Shown: positions 39,765 through 49,165 of the stretch, piece after piece | Position numbering within the stretch: the stretch's first letter is position 1 | How the letters are laid out: each line of letters begins with the position of its first letter | Origin: Planctomycetota bacterium | GTDB lineage: Bacteria; Planctomycetota; J058 | Length of the DNA stretch: 49,283 nucleotides | Reading direction: 5' to 3' | Assembly: GCA_003695705.1 (NCBI GenBank) | Contig: RFHU01000240.1 | Span: forward strand, 1-49,283 | The notes under the pieces: generated by a model | What the model was told of the DNA's origin: nothing | Databases searched by the model: none | Seen by the model: only the letters and a program-made list of their open reading frames with translations | Made by a program: the position numbers and the translations under genes

Positions 39765-42587
39765 TCAGAGCCGGTGGGCGCGCACGAGCCAGGCCCAGTT
39801 CGGGCTGGGGGCCTCGCCCCGGCGGCGGGCTTCCCGCAGCGCCGCGCGCGCCTTGCGGCGCGCACCGGCGCGGACGAGGGCGTAGGCCCAGAGGAGGCGA
39901 ACGCGGGACTCTCCGGGGCGGGCGGCGAGGACCGCGGCGAAGCGCTCGGCGGCGTCTCGGTAGCGTCGTTCGCTCAGGGCCCGGGCGGCGAGGTGGTAGT
40001 TCACCGCAGGGTCGTGCGGGCGGCGAGGGCGTTCGCGTTCGACGATGCGCTGGGCCCGGACCTCGCTCCCGAGCAGCCAGAGAACGACGGCGCGCGTGTC
40101 GTCCTGGGAGAGGGCTTCGTCGAGGGTCTCCAGCGGCGCGGGCTCGCCGGTAAGGGAGGGCGCCTGCTGCAAGAGGCCCTCCACGGCGAACCTCTTCCGG
40201 GTCGCCTCGCGGAGCTCGGGCGGCCAATGCCGCTCGATCCAGCGGCTCCGGGCGAAGGCCGTCCGCGCCCGACGGGTGTCGATCCAGGGGCTCAGAGCGC
40301 GCCAGCTCTCGTCGGGCGCGAGAACGCGGGCCGAGAGTCGATAGGGCCAAGCGTCGCGAAGCGGCGGGTGCCCGGCGAGGCGGGCGCGCAGTTGGTCTGC
40401 GTCGGCGAGGAACAGGGCGCCGAGGTGTTCGGGAACTTCGACGGCGATGCTCTCCAGGCGAGCCGCGAGGCGAGGCTCTCGCCAAGGACGACGCAGATGG
40501 TCGGCGCGGACGGGTGGGAGATCGCCGCGGCTGCCGACGAGCATCAGGTTCAACCCCCACGCGTTCCAGAGCGTGGCGTTGGGGAAGACCTCGAGGAAGG
40601 CGGAGACGATGGCTTCCGCGTCGTCTTCGCTGAGCGAATGGCCGGGGAGCCAGTAGGTGACCAGCCCCCCGTCCCGCAGACGGTCGCGCGCGAGCTGGAA
40701 GAGCTCGCGGGTGTAGAGGCTCACGATGCCGTGCACCTTGGGCGGTGGCGGCTCGCCGGTGATGAGGTCGAAGCGCAAGGAGGTCGTCTGGAGGAAGAAG
40801 CGGCCGTCCTCTTCGTGGACGCGCACCCGGGGATCGCGGAGCGGGTCGCTCGCGCCGGGTTCGGTGTGGACGAGCGGGCTCATTGCGAGGACTTCGGGGG
40901 CGGGGTCGGCGACGTGGATCTCGCGCAGCGATTCGAGATCGACGAGGGCGCTCGCGGTCTGGCCCACGCCGTAGCCGATGAGCAGGGCGCGCTCGAGGCG
41001 GGGGGCGATGGCCGCGGGCAGGTAGGCGTAGAGCTTCATGTACCGCTGCGAGCCGGCCTGACTCCCCGACATGGAGTAGCCGTCGGTGAGCAGACGGTGG
41101 GAGAGGGGGTGCCCGAGGAGGCTGCGACGCAGGCAGCGCACCGTGCAGTGGGGGCCTTCGGCGAAGCCGACCTCTTCGGCACCGTCCGCGAGGCGGTAGA
41201 GGCGTCCGGAGACCGCGAGGTAGCGCGTGCGCAGTGCGCCGAAGGGGAAGAGGACCAGGGTGGAGAGAGCCGCGGCGGCCAGGGAGAGGCGGAACAGGCG
41301 TCGGCCGGGGGCGCGCGGACGTCGCGCGAGCAGCGCCGCGGCCAGCGCGTAGAGGACGGCGACGGAGAAAAAGGAGCGCTCCAGGCCGAGCGCGGGGAGC
41401 AAGAGCAGGCCTCCGCCGGCGGCGCCGGCGATGCCCCCCGCGGTGTTGGCAAGGGCGAGGAGGCCCGCGGCGCGCGCTGCGTTGCCGGGAGCGCTCGGGA
41501 GCAGGCGATGCAGGGCCGCGCCCTGGAGGGTGAACAGGAGGCCCGAAACCAGCGAGAGGGGCGCGACGAGAGGGAGTCCGAGGGCGAGGACCGCCTGGGG
41601 CTCGGTGTAGTAGCCGTGGGGGGATCCGCCGCGGGCGGGGTCGAAGCCACCGTAGCCCGCGACCGCAAGGACGACTGCGAAGAGGGCTAGGTCGGCCAAG
41701 GCGTTGGGTGCCGCGCGGCGGCGACGCGACCACAGCCCGGCGACGAGCCCGCCGAGGGCGATTCCGCCCAGCACGAGCGCCAGGAGGGTCGCGAAGGCGA
41801 CGGCAGTGGCGGTGACGAAGAGGGAAAGGAAGCGGAGCCAGAGGACTTCGAGGGCGAGAAGGGCCGCACCGCAAACGAAGGCCGCGGCGAGGAGACGGCG
41901 CGCGGCGGCGGGGAGAGGAGGCGACGGCCCCGGTGCGGCGGTGGCGACGGCTGGTTCCGCTCGTTCCGGCGCGGCTTCACGAAGTCGCCGGGCCAAGATC
42001 GCGGCGAGGCTTGCAGCGGAGAGGCCCAGCGCGGAGGCGAACACGGCGCTGCCGGCGATGCCCAGAGCAGGGACCAGGAAGACTTCGCTGGCCAGGGCAC
42101 CGACGAGGGCGCCCAGGGTGTTGAAGCCGTAGAGGCGGCCGAGCACGCTGCCGAAGCGCGGGTCGCTCGCGGCGAGGGCGCGGGCGAGGGAGGGCAGGGT
42201 GGCGCCCATGGCGGTGGCGGGGAAGAGAAGGACGCCGAAGGCCACCAGCAGGCGCAGGGCCCCTCGGCCGGGCCCTTCGCCCAGCTCGCCAAAGAGGGGG
42301 GCGAGGGCAGAGCCCAGGGAAGGAAGGAGGAGGGTGATGGCGAGGCCGGTCGTCGCGACGGCGACCTCGAGCCCGGCGTAGAGGCGGAGGGGGCGGCGCA
42401 GACGAGGTGCGGCGCGGGCAGCGAGCAGGCTGCCGAGGGCGAGGCCTCCCATGAAGCTGCTCAGCACCGCACTCGAGGCCCACACCGTGTTGCCGAGGGC
42501 GAGGCCCGCCTGGCGAAACCAGAGGGTCTCGAACACGAGGGCGGCCACACCCGATGCGAAGAAGAGCGCGCACACCCACGGGCCCAT
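39765..42587 (-). CDS. Membrane-fused spermidine synthase-like protein with TPR tail
   Basis: A 940-residue fusion. About residues 1-470 hold around a dozen membrane helices of the type seen in fused MFS/spermidine-synthase proteins (VCALFFASGVAALVFETLWFRQ; FGVLLFPATAMGATLPSLARAL). About 480-790 is a spermidine-synthase-like Rossmann domain: RALLIGYGVGQTASALVDL (SAM loop), VADPAPEVL (acidic residue) and FDLITGEPPPPKVHG, where true synthases have a catalytic Asp. The end (about 860-940) has TPR-like helices. The Asp is replaced by Glu-Pro in GEPPPP, so aminopropyl transfer is doubtful. ATG 42587 is preceded 9 bases upstream by TAGGAT. Divergent from the gene at 42730. Confidence 0.85.
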   Translation of the reverse strand: MGPWVCALFFASGVAALVFETLWFRQAGLALGNTVWASSAVLSSFMGGLALGSLLAARAAPRLRRPLRLYAGLEVAVATTGLAITLLLPSLGSALAPLFGELGEGPGRGALRLLVAFGVLLFPATAMGATLPSLARALAASDPRFGSVLGRLYGFNTLGALVGALASEVFLVPALGIAGSAVFASALGLSAASLAAILARRLREAAPERAEPAVATAAPGPSPPLPAAARRLLAAAFVCGAALLALEVLWLRFLSLFVTATAVAFATLLALVLGGIALGGLVAGLWSRRRRAAPNALADLALFAVVLAVAGYGGFDPARGGSPHGYYTEPQAVLALGLPLVAPLSLVSGLLFTLQGAALHRLLPSAPGNAARAAGLLALANTAGGIAGAAGGGLLLLPALGLERSFFSVAVLYALAAALLARRPRAPGRRLFRLSLAAAALSTLVLFPFGALRTRYLAVSGRLYRLADGAEEVGFAEGPHCTVRCLRRSLLGHPLSHRLLTDGYSMSGSQAGSQRYMKLYAYLPAAIAPRLERALLIGYGVGQTASALVDLESLREIHVADPAPEVLAMSPLVHTEPGASDPLRDPRVRVHEEDGRFFLQTTSLRFDLITGEPPPPKVHGIVSLYTRELFQLARDRLRDGGLVTYWLPGHSLSEDDAEAIVSAFLEVFPNATLWNAWGLNLMLVGSRGDLPPVRADHLRRPWREPRLAARLESIAVEVPEHLGALFLADADQLRARLAGHPPLRDAWPYRLSARVLAPDESWRALSPWIDTRRARTAFARSRWIERHWPPELREATRKRFAVEGLLQQAPSLTGEPAPLETLDEALSQDDTRAVVLWLLGSEVRAQRIVERERPRRPHDPAVNYHLAARALSERRYRDAAERFAAVLAARPGESRVRLLWAYALVRAGARRKARAALREARRRGEAPSPNWAWLVRAHRL

Positions 42588-42596
42588 GAGCCGGGC

Positions 42597-42602
42597 ATCC
42601 TA
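42597..42602 (-). promoter_or_regulatory. -10 box TAGGAT of the spermidine-synthase-like gene
   Basis: Minus-strand TAGGAT, 9 bases before the ATG at 42587; nearly leaderless arrangement. Confidence 0.45.
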
Positions 42603-42705
42603 CCCCGGCGGCTCCTCCCTTCGGCAGGCGGCGGAGCCCACGAGCCTGCGCTCGATCCGGGCGGGAGCGTCGACCGGTGGGCGGGCGCTCCCGAGCCGGT
42701 TCCGC

Positions 42706-42711
42706 TACGGT
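42706..42711 (+). promoter_or_regulatory. -10-like box TACGGT with strong ribosome site
   Basis: TACGGT, 18 bases before the GTG at 42730; AGGAGG at 42719-42724 lies five bases before the start. This is the classical leadered type, in contrast to the divergent neighbour. Confidence 0.35.
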
Positions 42712-42729
42712 AGGAGAAAGGAGGTCGAC

Positions 42730-43650
42730 GTGAATTGGCGCGCGCTACGATTCGCGGTCTGGTTCGGCGCAGGGCTGCTCGTGACGGCCCAGGTTCGCGC
42801 GGACGTCGTCACCCTCCGGGACGGGCGCACGCTCGAGGGAAGGGTCCTGGCTCGGAACGAGCGGCACTTGGTCCTCTGGATCGAAGGCGCCGGACGCCTC
42901 GTCCTCGAGGCAGGGCGAGTCCTGCGCGTGGAGCGGGCCGACGCGACGGAGCGCGTCTACGGGGACCTGGCCGCGCGCACGGACATGAGCGACCCCGACG
43001 CGGTGGAAGGCCTGGCGCTGTGGTGCAGTCGGCGAGGCTGGGGCTCGAAGGCCCAGGAACTGTTCGCCCTCGCCAAGGGGCTTCGCTTCGAGGCCTTCGC
43101 GCGACGCGCGCAGAGCGAAGGGACGCCCCGAGCGTGGGCGCGGGTCTTCCATTGGGGGCGGAAGAACGGCCTCGACGCGGAGGTCCTCCTTTGGGCGCTC
43201 GATCGCGCGCGGCGCCTGGATCCCGAGCATCCCGCGGTACGCGCGGCGGAGGAAGCCTTCCGGGTCGACCTCGAACGACGCGCCCGCGAAGCGAAGCGGC
43301 GGGCGCGTCAACGCAACCTGCCCGAGTACGTCCTGCCCGGGGACGACGAGCGCATGATCGGGGTCGGGGTTCTGGCGGAGGCTCTCCGCGCGCGCGCGGC
43401 CCGTGCCAAGGGCCCGAAGGCCGAGGCGCTGCGCGCCCGGGCGCGGGCGGCGCGAGAGCGAGAGGTCGCGCGGCGGCGAGGCCTCCGTGCGCGCGAGCGC
43501 GAGGAGGAGGCCACCCGCCGACGCCGTCGCGAAGCCGCCGAGGAGCAGGCGGCGGCGGAGGAAGCCGCCCGCTGGGCGCGGGAGCGGGCGGACGCCGGGG
43601 CCCGCAGGTCGCGTCCGGTCGGCGAAGAGGAGTCCACCCGCGGGGATTGA
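42730..43650 (+). CDS. Exported protein with small beta domain and long basic coiled coil
   Basis: A 306-residue exported protein. The signal peptide (RFAVWFGAGLLVTAQVRA) is followed by a short beta domain, VVTLRDGRTLEGRVLARNER, of the SH3/Sm-like type that opens many planctomycete exported proteins. Then come helical, TPR-like segments (residues 80-200), and from about 205 to the end an Arg/Glu/Ala coiled coil. Start GTG 42730 has an AGGAGG site. It lies 189 bases before the transglutaminase-like gene on the same strand. The function is unknown. Confidence 0.75.
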   Translation: MNWRALRFAVWFGAGLLVTAQVRADVVTLRDGRTLEGRVLARNERHLVLWIEGAGRLVLEAGRVLRVERADATERVYGDLAARTDMSDPDAVEGLALWCSRRGWGSKAQELFALAKGLRFEAFARRAQSEGTPRAWARVFHWGRKNGLDAEVLLWALDRARRLDPEHPAVRAAEEAFRVDLERRAREAKRRARQRNLPEYVLPGDDERMIGVGVLAEALRARAARAKGPKAEALRARARAAREREVARRRGLRAREREEEATRRRRREAAEEQAAAEEAARWARERADAGARRSRPVGEEESTRGD

Positions 43651-43660
43651 CCGCGCCGGC

Positions 43661-43678
43661 TCCTGCGCCGAGGCAGGA
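43661..43678 (+). terminator. Short hairpin after the gene at 42730
   Basis: TCCTGC/GCAGGA with loop GCCGAG just after the stop codon at 43648-43650. No T-run follows, so it is only a weak terminator candidate. Confidence 0.3.
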
Positions 43679-43753
43679 ACCGCTCGGCCCACCGGGTTTC
43701 CCCAGGGGTCGGGACGGTGGGGGCCTCCTGCGTCCGCACCGGACGCTCGTCTG

Positions 43754-43774
43754 CCTGCCGCACGTACCGGCAGG
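43754..43774 (+). repeat. Perfect 7-base inverted repeat upstream of the transglutaminase-like gene
   Basis: CCTGCCG, a 7-base centre CACGTAC, then CGGCAGG, 66 bases before the ATG at 43840. It could be an operator or an mRNA hairpin. Confidence 0.5.
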
Positions 43775-43839
43775 GGTTGCGCTCGGCTCCCCTTTCGGGC
43801 CCGTCGGTTGCGGCAGGGTCCGTCGAAGGGAGCGGAGCC

Positions 43840-46233
43840 ATGGTCCCGAAGGAACGCAAGGCAAGGAGCTTCGTCTGGTTGCTGGGCGCGCTGGGGTTGT
43901 GCTGGGCGGCACGTCCGGTCGGGGCGCAAGAGGAGCACGCGGGTCTGCCGCCACGAGGGCCCCTTGGGTCCGGGACCCTCCCGCCGCAGGACTCGCAAGA
44001 CGACGACGGCGGTCTGTTCGCGTCGCTGGATGCCTTGCTGGCGCGGACGGGCAAAGCAGCGGACGGCATCTCCCTCGGCCTGCGGCCGGGCCGGCGGATC
44101 GTCCTCGAGGCCCCGAATGCCCGGGGCCGGGCCGAGCCAGCGACGATCCTGCGCTACCTGAGCGAAAAGGACCGCTACCTCGTGCGCCTCGAGGGGCGGA
44201 CCCTGGACTTCCCCGCTGCGACGCTGCGCGAGCAACTCCGCGAGCTGAACCTACCCTACGTGGTCGAGGACGGGAGTCGCGCCTTGCCGGGGCGGTCGCC
44301 CCGCGACGGGGCGGTCATCGTGATCGACCGCGCCGCGGACCCGGCGCTGCGGATCTTCTTGCAGGAAGCGCGCGCCCTGGGGCGAGACCCTTTCGAGAGC
44401 GACCTGAGCAAGATCCGGAAGGTGACGGACCTGGTCAACGAGCGGATCCGCTATCCGGGGCGTGGCGTGCCGGGCGGCGAATACGAACGCTTCGAGGCGA
44501 CGCACCGAGGGCGGGAGGTTCCGCTGGGACACTACCTGGAGACCGGCGTCGGGGTTTGTCGGCACAAGGCACTGGCTCTCAAGCTCGCCCTCGAAGCGCT
44601 GGGCTACCCAAGCCGCTACGTCGTCGGGGAGGTCCGTTCCCCCGGACGCCCCGTCGCGCTCCACGCGTGGGTGGAGGCCACCACCCGGCGCGGGCAGCGG
44701 CTGGTCATCGACCCCACCTGGCACCAGCCCGGCTTGACGCTCGAGCGCGCTTATGGGTCGCGGAGCGGACGGAGACCCAGCTCGGGCGGGCGGTGGATCC
44801 TTCCTCCGGGCGCCGAGGAAGCGCATACGATGGGCGAGCTGACCGCAGCTCAGCTCGACCCCTTCCGTCGACCGGACGGAACGGTGCGTTGGCGGCGCGT
44901 GCTCGCCGACCGAGCCGCTCGGGAGGTGGGCGGGCTGGGTCGGTTCGGCCTGGGGCTCTTCCTGAAGGAGCTCGCGGTCGTGATCCGCAGCGGCGATCGG
45001 GCGCGCATGGATGAGTTCTTCGCCGCGCTGGCGAACAGCGACTTCTACGCGGAATACGGGGCCTTCGCCCTCGGCGCGCGGGTCGGTGAGACGGCCTACA
45101 AGCGATTCCTGGAGCGATGCGTCCGGCCGGGCTTCGTCGGCGAACTGTTGCGAGGCAACGCGATCCTGGCGAGCGGGTTGGCGCTCCCGTGGATCGCCTC
45201 GGGCGAAGGCGACGCGCGCGCCTTCGCGATCCGCCTTGGCGCCCTGGGGCTCTCGAGCGCCGCGGTCGCCGGCGGGGCCCGCACGCTGCAGTGGGTCTCC
45301 GAGCTACGGGTCGGCGACCGCTCCGTGGGTCCGCCCGCGCGGGGGCTGATCCCCCGCGTCGGTGGGTTCGTCTACCAGGCCGCCGGGCTTGCCGTGGTGC
45401 TCTACTTCGCCGAAGCCATCGAGGCGGAGGTCGTTGCCTGGCGGGAAGAGCGGGAGGCGCGCGAGGCGTTGGCCAAGGCGGGGCTACGCTTCCTCCGCGC
45501 GCTGAGCGATTCGCGGTTGGATCGCGAGCAGGTCGAAGTCGAAGCCGCTCGCTACGGAGAGGCCTGGGACTCGTACCGCCGCTGGCTCCTTCGACCCCTG
45601 CTGGAGGGGGAGGAGCGGCTCGCGCGGCGCTTGGACCGTGCGAGCCGGCGTGCGCAGCGAAGCGAGGGCCGCCGCCGCGCCACGCGGCGGCTCGCCGACT
45701 TCCCCCACCTCGCCGCGTGGGCCGAGGAGCGCGCCGGCTCGCTCGAACGCTACGCCGCGGAACTCGGCGCTCGAGGCGACGCCGCGATCCGGGATGACCT
45801 CGAGGCGGCCCTCGAGCACTACCGGCGTACGCGCGACGACGCCCTGCGTCGCCTCTACGATGGGCCTCGCCGGCAAGGGGCGTATCTGGAGGGCCTGGAA
45901 GGGGTCGAGGCCCTTGCTGCGGGCGTCGCAGGGCGGGAGGGCTTCTTCGCCCGGCTCGACCGCGAGCGCCTCGAGGCGCGCTGGCGCGAGGCGCTCGCGC
46001 ACCCTTCCCGGAACAAGCTGCAGACCTACGAGGACCAGCGGGAGGTCCTGCTGGCCGCCCGCGCGGCGCTCGCTGGGCGGGGCGACCTCGCTCTGGGCCT
46101 GGAGGACGCGCTGGCACGCGTCGATCGCGAGGCCGCTTTCGACCGGCGCTTGGCCCGCGCCGCGGGGTTTGGCGGGCCCGCCTCTCGGAGTGGGCTCGTG
46201 GGGCGGCTGGGCGAGGGCCCGGCGGCGCGCTGA
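43840..46233 (+). CDS. Exported transglutaminase-like cysteine protein with membrane segments and coiled coil
   Basis: A 797-residue protein. Signal peptide 9-29 (FVWLLGALGLCWAARPVGA), a small beta domain around 85-130, then a transglutaminase-like (papain-fold) core: GVGVCRHKALALK with Cys240, ALHAWVEATT with His275 and VIDPTWHQPG with Asp291 give an intact catalytic triad. Weakly hydrophobic segments at about 430-530 may cross the membrane, and residues 540-797 are Arg/Glu-rich coiled coil. ATG 43840 has GGAG upstream. Such enzymes act as peptidases or crosslinkers outside the cell; the substrate is unknown. Confidence 0.8.
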   Translation: MVPKERKARSFVWLLGALGLCWAARPVGAQEEHAGLPPRGPLGSGTLPPQDSQDDDGGLFASLDALLARTGKAADGISLGLRPGRRIVLEAPNARGRAEPATILRYLSEKDRYLVRLEGRTLDFPAATLREQLRELNLPYVVEDGSRALPGRSPRDGAVIVIDRAADPALRIFLQEARALGRDPFESDLSKIRKVTDLVNERIRYPGRGVPGGEYERFEATHRGREVPLGHYLETGVGVCRHKALALKLALEALGYPSRYVVGEVRSPGRPVALHAWVEATTRRGQRLVIDPTWHQPGLTLERAYGSRSGRRPSSGGRWILPPGAEEAHTMGELTAAQLDPFRRPDGTVRWRRVLADRAAREVGGLGRFGLGLFLKELAVVIRSGDRARMDEFFAALANSDFYAEYGAFALGARVGETAYKRFLERCVRPGFVGELLRGNAILASGLALPWIASGEGDARAFAIRLGALGLSSAAVAGGARTLQWVSELRVGDRSVGPPARGLIPRVGGFVYQAAGLAVVLYFAEAIEAEVVAWREEREAREALAKAGLRFLRALSDSRLDREQVEVEAARYGEAWDSYRRWLLRPLLEGEERLARRLDRASRRAQRSEGRRRATRRLADFPHLAAWAEERAGSLERYAAELGARGDAAIRDDLEAALEHYRRTRDDALRRLYDGPRRQGAYLEGLEGVEALAAGVAGREGFFARLDRERLEARWREALAHPSRNKLQTYEDQREVLLAARAALAGRGDLALGLEDALARVDREAAFDRRLARAAGFGGPASRSGLVGRLGEGPAAR

Positions 46234-46384
46234 GTCCGCCGGGGGCACCGTCGGCTCTCCTGCGCTCTCGCCCGCACCGCCGCTCCCGCCCTCGCCCGAG
46301 ACGAGGCGAACTGCCCCACCACCGTCGCGGCGGCCACGGACTTGCTCCGCCGCCGCGCCCACGCGCTGTCGCGCGCCCCTCCGC

Positions 46385-49165
46385 TCAGTCCTCCAGGAGT
46401 TCTCCCCAGGCCGTGTAGACCCCTTCGCCTGTTTCCAGGAGGCGCTCGCCCGCCCGTCCGAAGTCCGAGGGGAGGGGATCGCCGACCTGCTGGCGGAAGG
46501 CGGGCAGGCTCCAGAGGGGCGCGAAGTCGCGGTCCGAGCGAAGGACCCGCAGGGCGGTCGCCGAGAGGCGGGGGCGCGCGGCGCGAAGGCGGTCCAGGGC
46601 GCGGTCGGTCTCGCCGCGCAGGGTCCGCAGGCGGACGAGCTCGACCACCGGGGAGGAGGCGTTCGGGCAGCGCCGCACGGCGCGGGTCAGGGTTTCGAGG
46701 GCGCCGCGGACGTTGCCGGAGCGGAGGAGGAGACGCGCCGTCGCGACCGCAGGACCTGCGCGCCGGGGGGCGAGCCGCATGGCCAAGCGGTAGCGCTCGA
46801 GGGCGCGCTCGTCTTGTCCCGAGCGTTCGGCAAGGGCGCCTCCTGCGAAGGGAACGCGGTAGGCCCAAGGAGCGGCCTCCCGGGCGGAGCGGAGGGCAGC
46901 CTCGGCGCCGGCCACGTCGCCGCCGGCTTCGAGGAGCTCGGTGCGCAGCAGGTGGAGTTCGCCGACCAAGGAGCGCGGCAGGGAGGCCTCCTCCACGAGG
47001 GCAAGGGCCCTCCGCGCGCGCTCGCGCCAGGGTAGCTCGGCCTCGAGGAGCTCGGGATGGACGAGCTCGAGCCAGGGGCGGCGCTCTTCGTCTGCCGCTG
47101 CGGGATCGCCGGCCGCGCGGAGGGCTTCCACGAGGGGCGCTCGCAGGGAGGCGTCTCGGGGAGCGAGGCGCTTGGCTTCGCGGAGCGCGGCGACGGTCTT
47201 GGCCGGCTGTTGGGCGGCGAGGGCGGCCTGCGCCAGGGCAAGGCGCAAGTCCACCCGCTTGGGCGCCGCGGCGCAGGCGCGCTCCAGGACGCCCACGGCC
47301 TGGCCCGCCTTCCCAGGCAGGGACAGGAGGGCCTTGCCGAGCCACAGCCCCACGTCTCCGGCGTCGGCACCGGCGGCTTGGGCACGGCGCAAGAGCGGCA
47401 CGGCCTCACGCGGGCGCCGGGCTTCGACTCCGGCGCGGCCGGCGAGCAAGAGGAGTTCGGATCGCCTGGGCGCTCGCTCGACGGCGGCCGCGAGACGCCT
47501 CCAGGCGGTGGCCGCGTCGCCGCGCACCAGGGCGACTCGCCCCGCGAGTTCCAGGTTGCGCGGATCCTTCGGGTCGAGCCGCAGTGCCTCGGCCGCCCAG
47601 CGCTCCGCCTCGTCGGGACGGCGGTCCTGGAGGGCGTAGCGGGCGAGGGCTCGGCGGGGGGCGGCGCGCCGGCTGGGGGGCCCGTCCTTTCCCTGGGGAC
47701 GCGCGGAGCGAAGGAAGGCGGCGCGGGCCTTGTCTCGCTGGCCCAAGCGGTCGTGGGCGCGGCCTAGGTAGTCGTGGAGGCGCGAATCGCGGGGCCGAGC
47801 GCGAACGGCCACGCGAAGCGCCTCCACCGCGCCTGCGGCGTCGCCCGCAAGGTAGCGAGCGACGCCGAGGTCCCCGAGCAGCGCCGGGCGGTCTTCGGCC
47901 CCGGCCGCCTCGGCGGCGCGCTGGAGCACCCGCGCCGCCTCGGCCGGGTTGCGTGCGGCGAGGAGGGAGCGGCCGTAGAGGGCGAGGTCTCCGGGCAAGG
48001 GGTCGGCGACTCCCTCCACCAGGTTTCGGTAGGCATCGCGCGCGGCCGCGGCCCGGCCGGCGCGAGCGTGAACGGCGCCGAGGCGTCGCCAGGCCTCGCG
48101 GCTCTGGGGAGCGATCCGCAGCGCTCGTTCGAGGGCTCGCTGGGCGGGTCCGAGTTGCCCGAGCGCCTCGTAGGAGGCGGCCAGGGCGCGCAGGAGGGAG
48201 GGGTCCTGCGGGGTCTTGCGGAGCGCCTTGCGGAGCGTCGCGGCCGCGCGGTCGTGCTGGCCGGCGTCGGCGAGGAGCTGCGCGGTCAGGGCGAGGAGGG
48301 CGGGGTCTTCGCAGCGGGGCGCAAAGGCCACGAGTTCTTTTCGGGCGAGCTCACGCTCGCCCGCGCGAAGGCGGGCGCGCGCACGCCAGAGACGCGGGGC
48401 CGGGGCCTCGGGGTCGAGGCGCACGGCGGCGTCGAAGGCGCGGCTCGCGCGGGCGACGTCTCCGCGCGCCAAGGCCACCCGCCCATACCAGTAGTGGGCC
48501 AACGGACGGCGGTCGTCGCGCCGGAGGGCCTCGCGCAGGGCTTCGAGGGCTTGGTCGAGGGCGTTCGCCTTGAAGCGGGCGAGGCCGAGCCACACCCAGG
48601 CGCCGGCGTCGTCGGGTCCGCGCTCGACAGCGGCCGCGAAGGCCTCGGCGGCTTCGGGGTAGCGCTTGGCGTCGTAAAGGGCGCGGCCGAGATCGAGGAG
48701 GGGGCGGGGATCGGAAGGCCGCCCGTCGGCGAGGGTCCGGAGCGGCGCGACAGCGCGTTCGGGGTGGCCCGCGGCGCGCTCGGCAAGGGCGTACCAGTAG
48801 AGGACGCCGGGATCCTTGGGTTCGAGGCGGTAGGCCCGCGCGAGGGGCTTCACCGCCAGAGCAGCCTTGCCGAGGCGCAGCCGGGCGCGCCCGAGGTAGA
48901 CCAGCGCGCTGACGTCGCGGCCGTCGCGGGTTCGCAGGTGCTGCAGGAGGGCAGCGGCCGCCCCGTCGAAGTCCTCGGCGGCGAATCGGGCGCGGCCGAG
49001 CCAGTAGGCGTCGCCGGCCTCGTCGAAGAGGGCGGCGGCCTCGGCGTATCGCTTGGCGCGGAAGGCGCGGTGTCCACGCTCGAGGGGCGAGAGGCCCTCC
49101 TGCGCGTGCAGGGCCGGAGCCGACGAAAGGAGAATGGCGACGACCCAGGAGATCCGGCGGTTCAC
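46385..49165 (-). CDS. Large exported TPR protein
   Basis: A 926-residue protein consisting almost wholly of tetratricopeptide repeats, at least twenty, behind a signal peptide (ISWVVAILLSSAPALHAQ). Repeats have the usual pattern, for example AWVWLGLARFKANALDQALEALREAL and AVRLDPEAPAPRLWRARARLRAG. Start GTG 49165 overlaps the upstream stop (GTGA); a TTG at 49186 is in frame but would lie inside the upstream gene. It is probably a periplasmic scaffold. It converges with the transglutaminase-like gene; the 151-base gap between them shows nothing recognisable. Confidence 0.85.
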   Translation of the reverse strand: MNRRISWVVAILLSSAPALHAQEGLSPLERGHRAFRAKRYAEAAALFDEAGDAYWLGRARFAAEDFDGAAAALLQHLRTRDGRDVSALVYLGRARLRLGKAALAVKPLARAYRLEPKDPGVLYWYALAERAAGHPERAVAPLRTLADGRPSDPRPLLDLGRALYDAKRYPEAAEAFAAAVERGPDDAGAWVWLGLARFKANALDQALEALREALRRDDRRPLAHYWYGRVALARGDVARASRAFDAAVRLDPEAPAPRLWRARARLRAGERELARKELVAFAPRCEDPALLALTAQLLADAGQHDRAAATLRKALRKTPQDPSLLRALAASYEALGQLGPAQRALERALRIAPQSREAWRRLGAVHARAGRAAAARDAYRNLVEGVADPLPGDLALYGRSLLAARNPAEAARVLQRAAEAAGAEDRPALLGDLGVARYLAGDAAGAVEALRVAVRARPRDSRLHDYLGRAHDRLGQRDKARAAFLRSARPQGKDGPPSRRAAPRRALARYALQDRRPDEAERWAAEALRLDPKDPRNLELAGRVALVRGDAATAWRRLAAAVERAPRRSELLLLAGRAGVEARRPREAVPLLRRAQAAGADAGDVGLWLGKALLSLPGKAGQAVGVLERACAAAPKRVDLRLALAQAALAAQQPAKTVAALREAKRLAPRDASLRAPLVEALRAAGDPAAADEERRPWLELVHPELLEAELPWRERARRALALVEEASLPRSLVGELHLLRTELLEAGGDVAGAEAALRSAREAAPWAYRVPFAGGALAERSGQDERALERYRLAMRLAPRRAGPAVATARLLLRSGNVRGALETLTRAVRRCPNASSPVVELVRLRTLRGETDRALDRLRAARPRLSATALRVLRSDRDFAPLWSLPAFRQQVGDPLPSDFGRAGERLLETGEGVYTAWGELLED

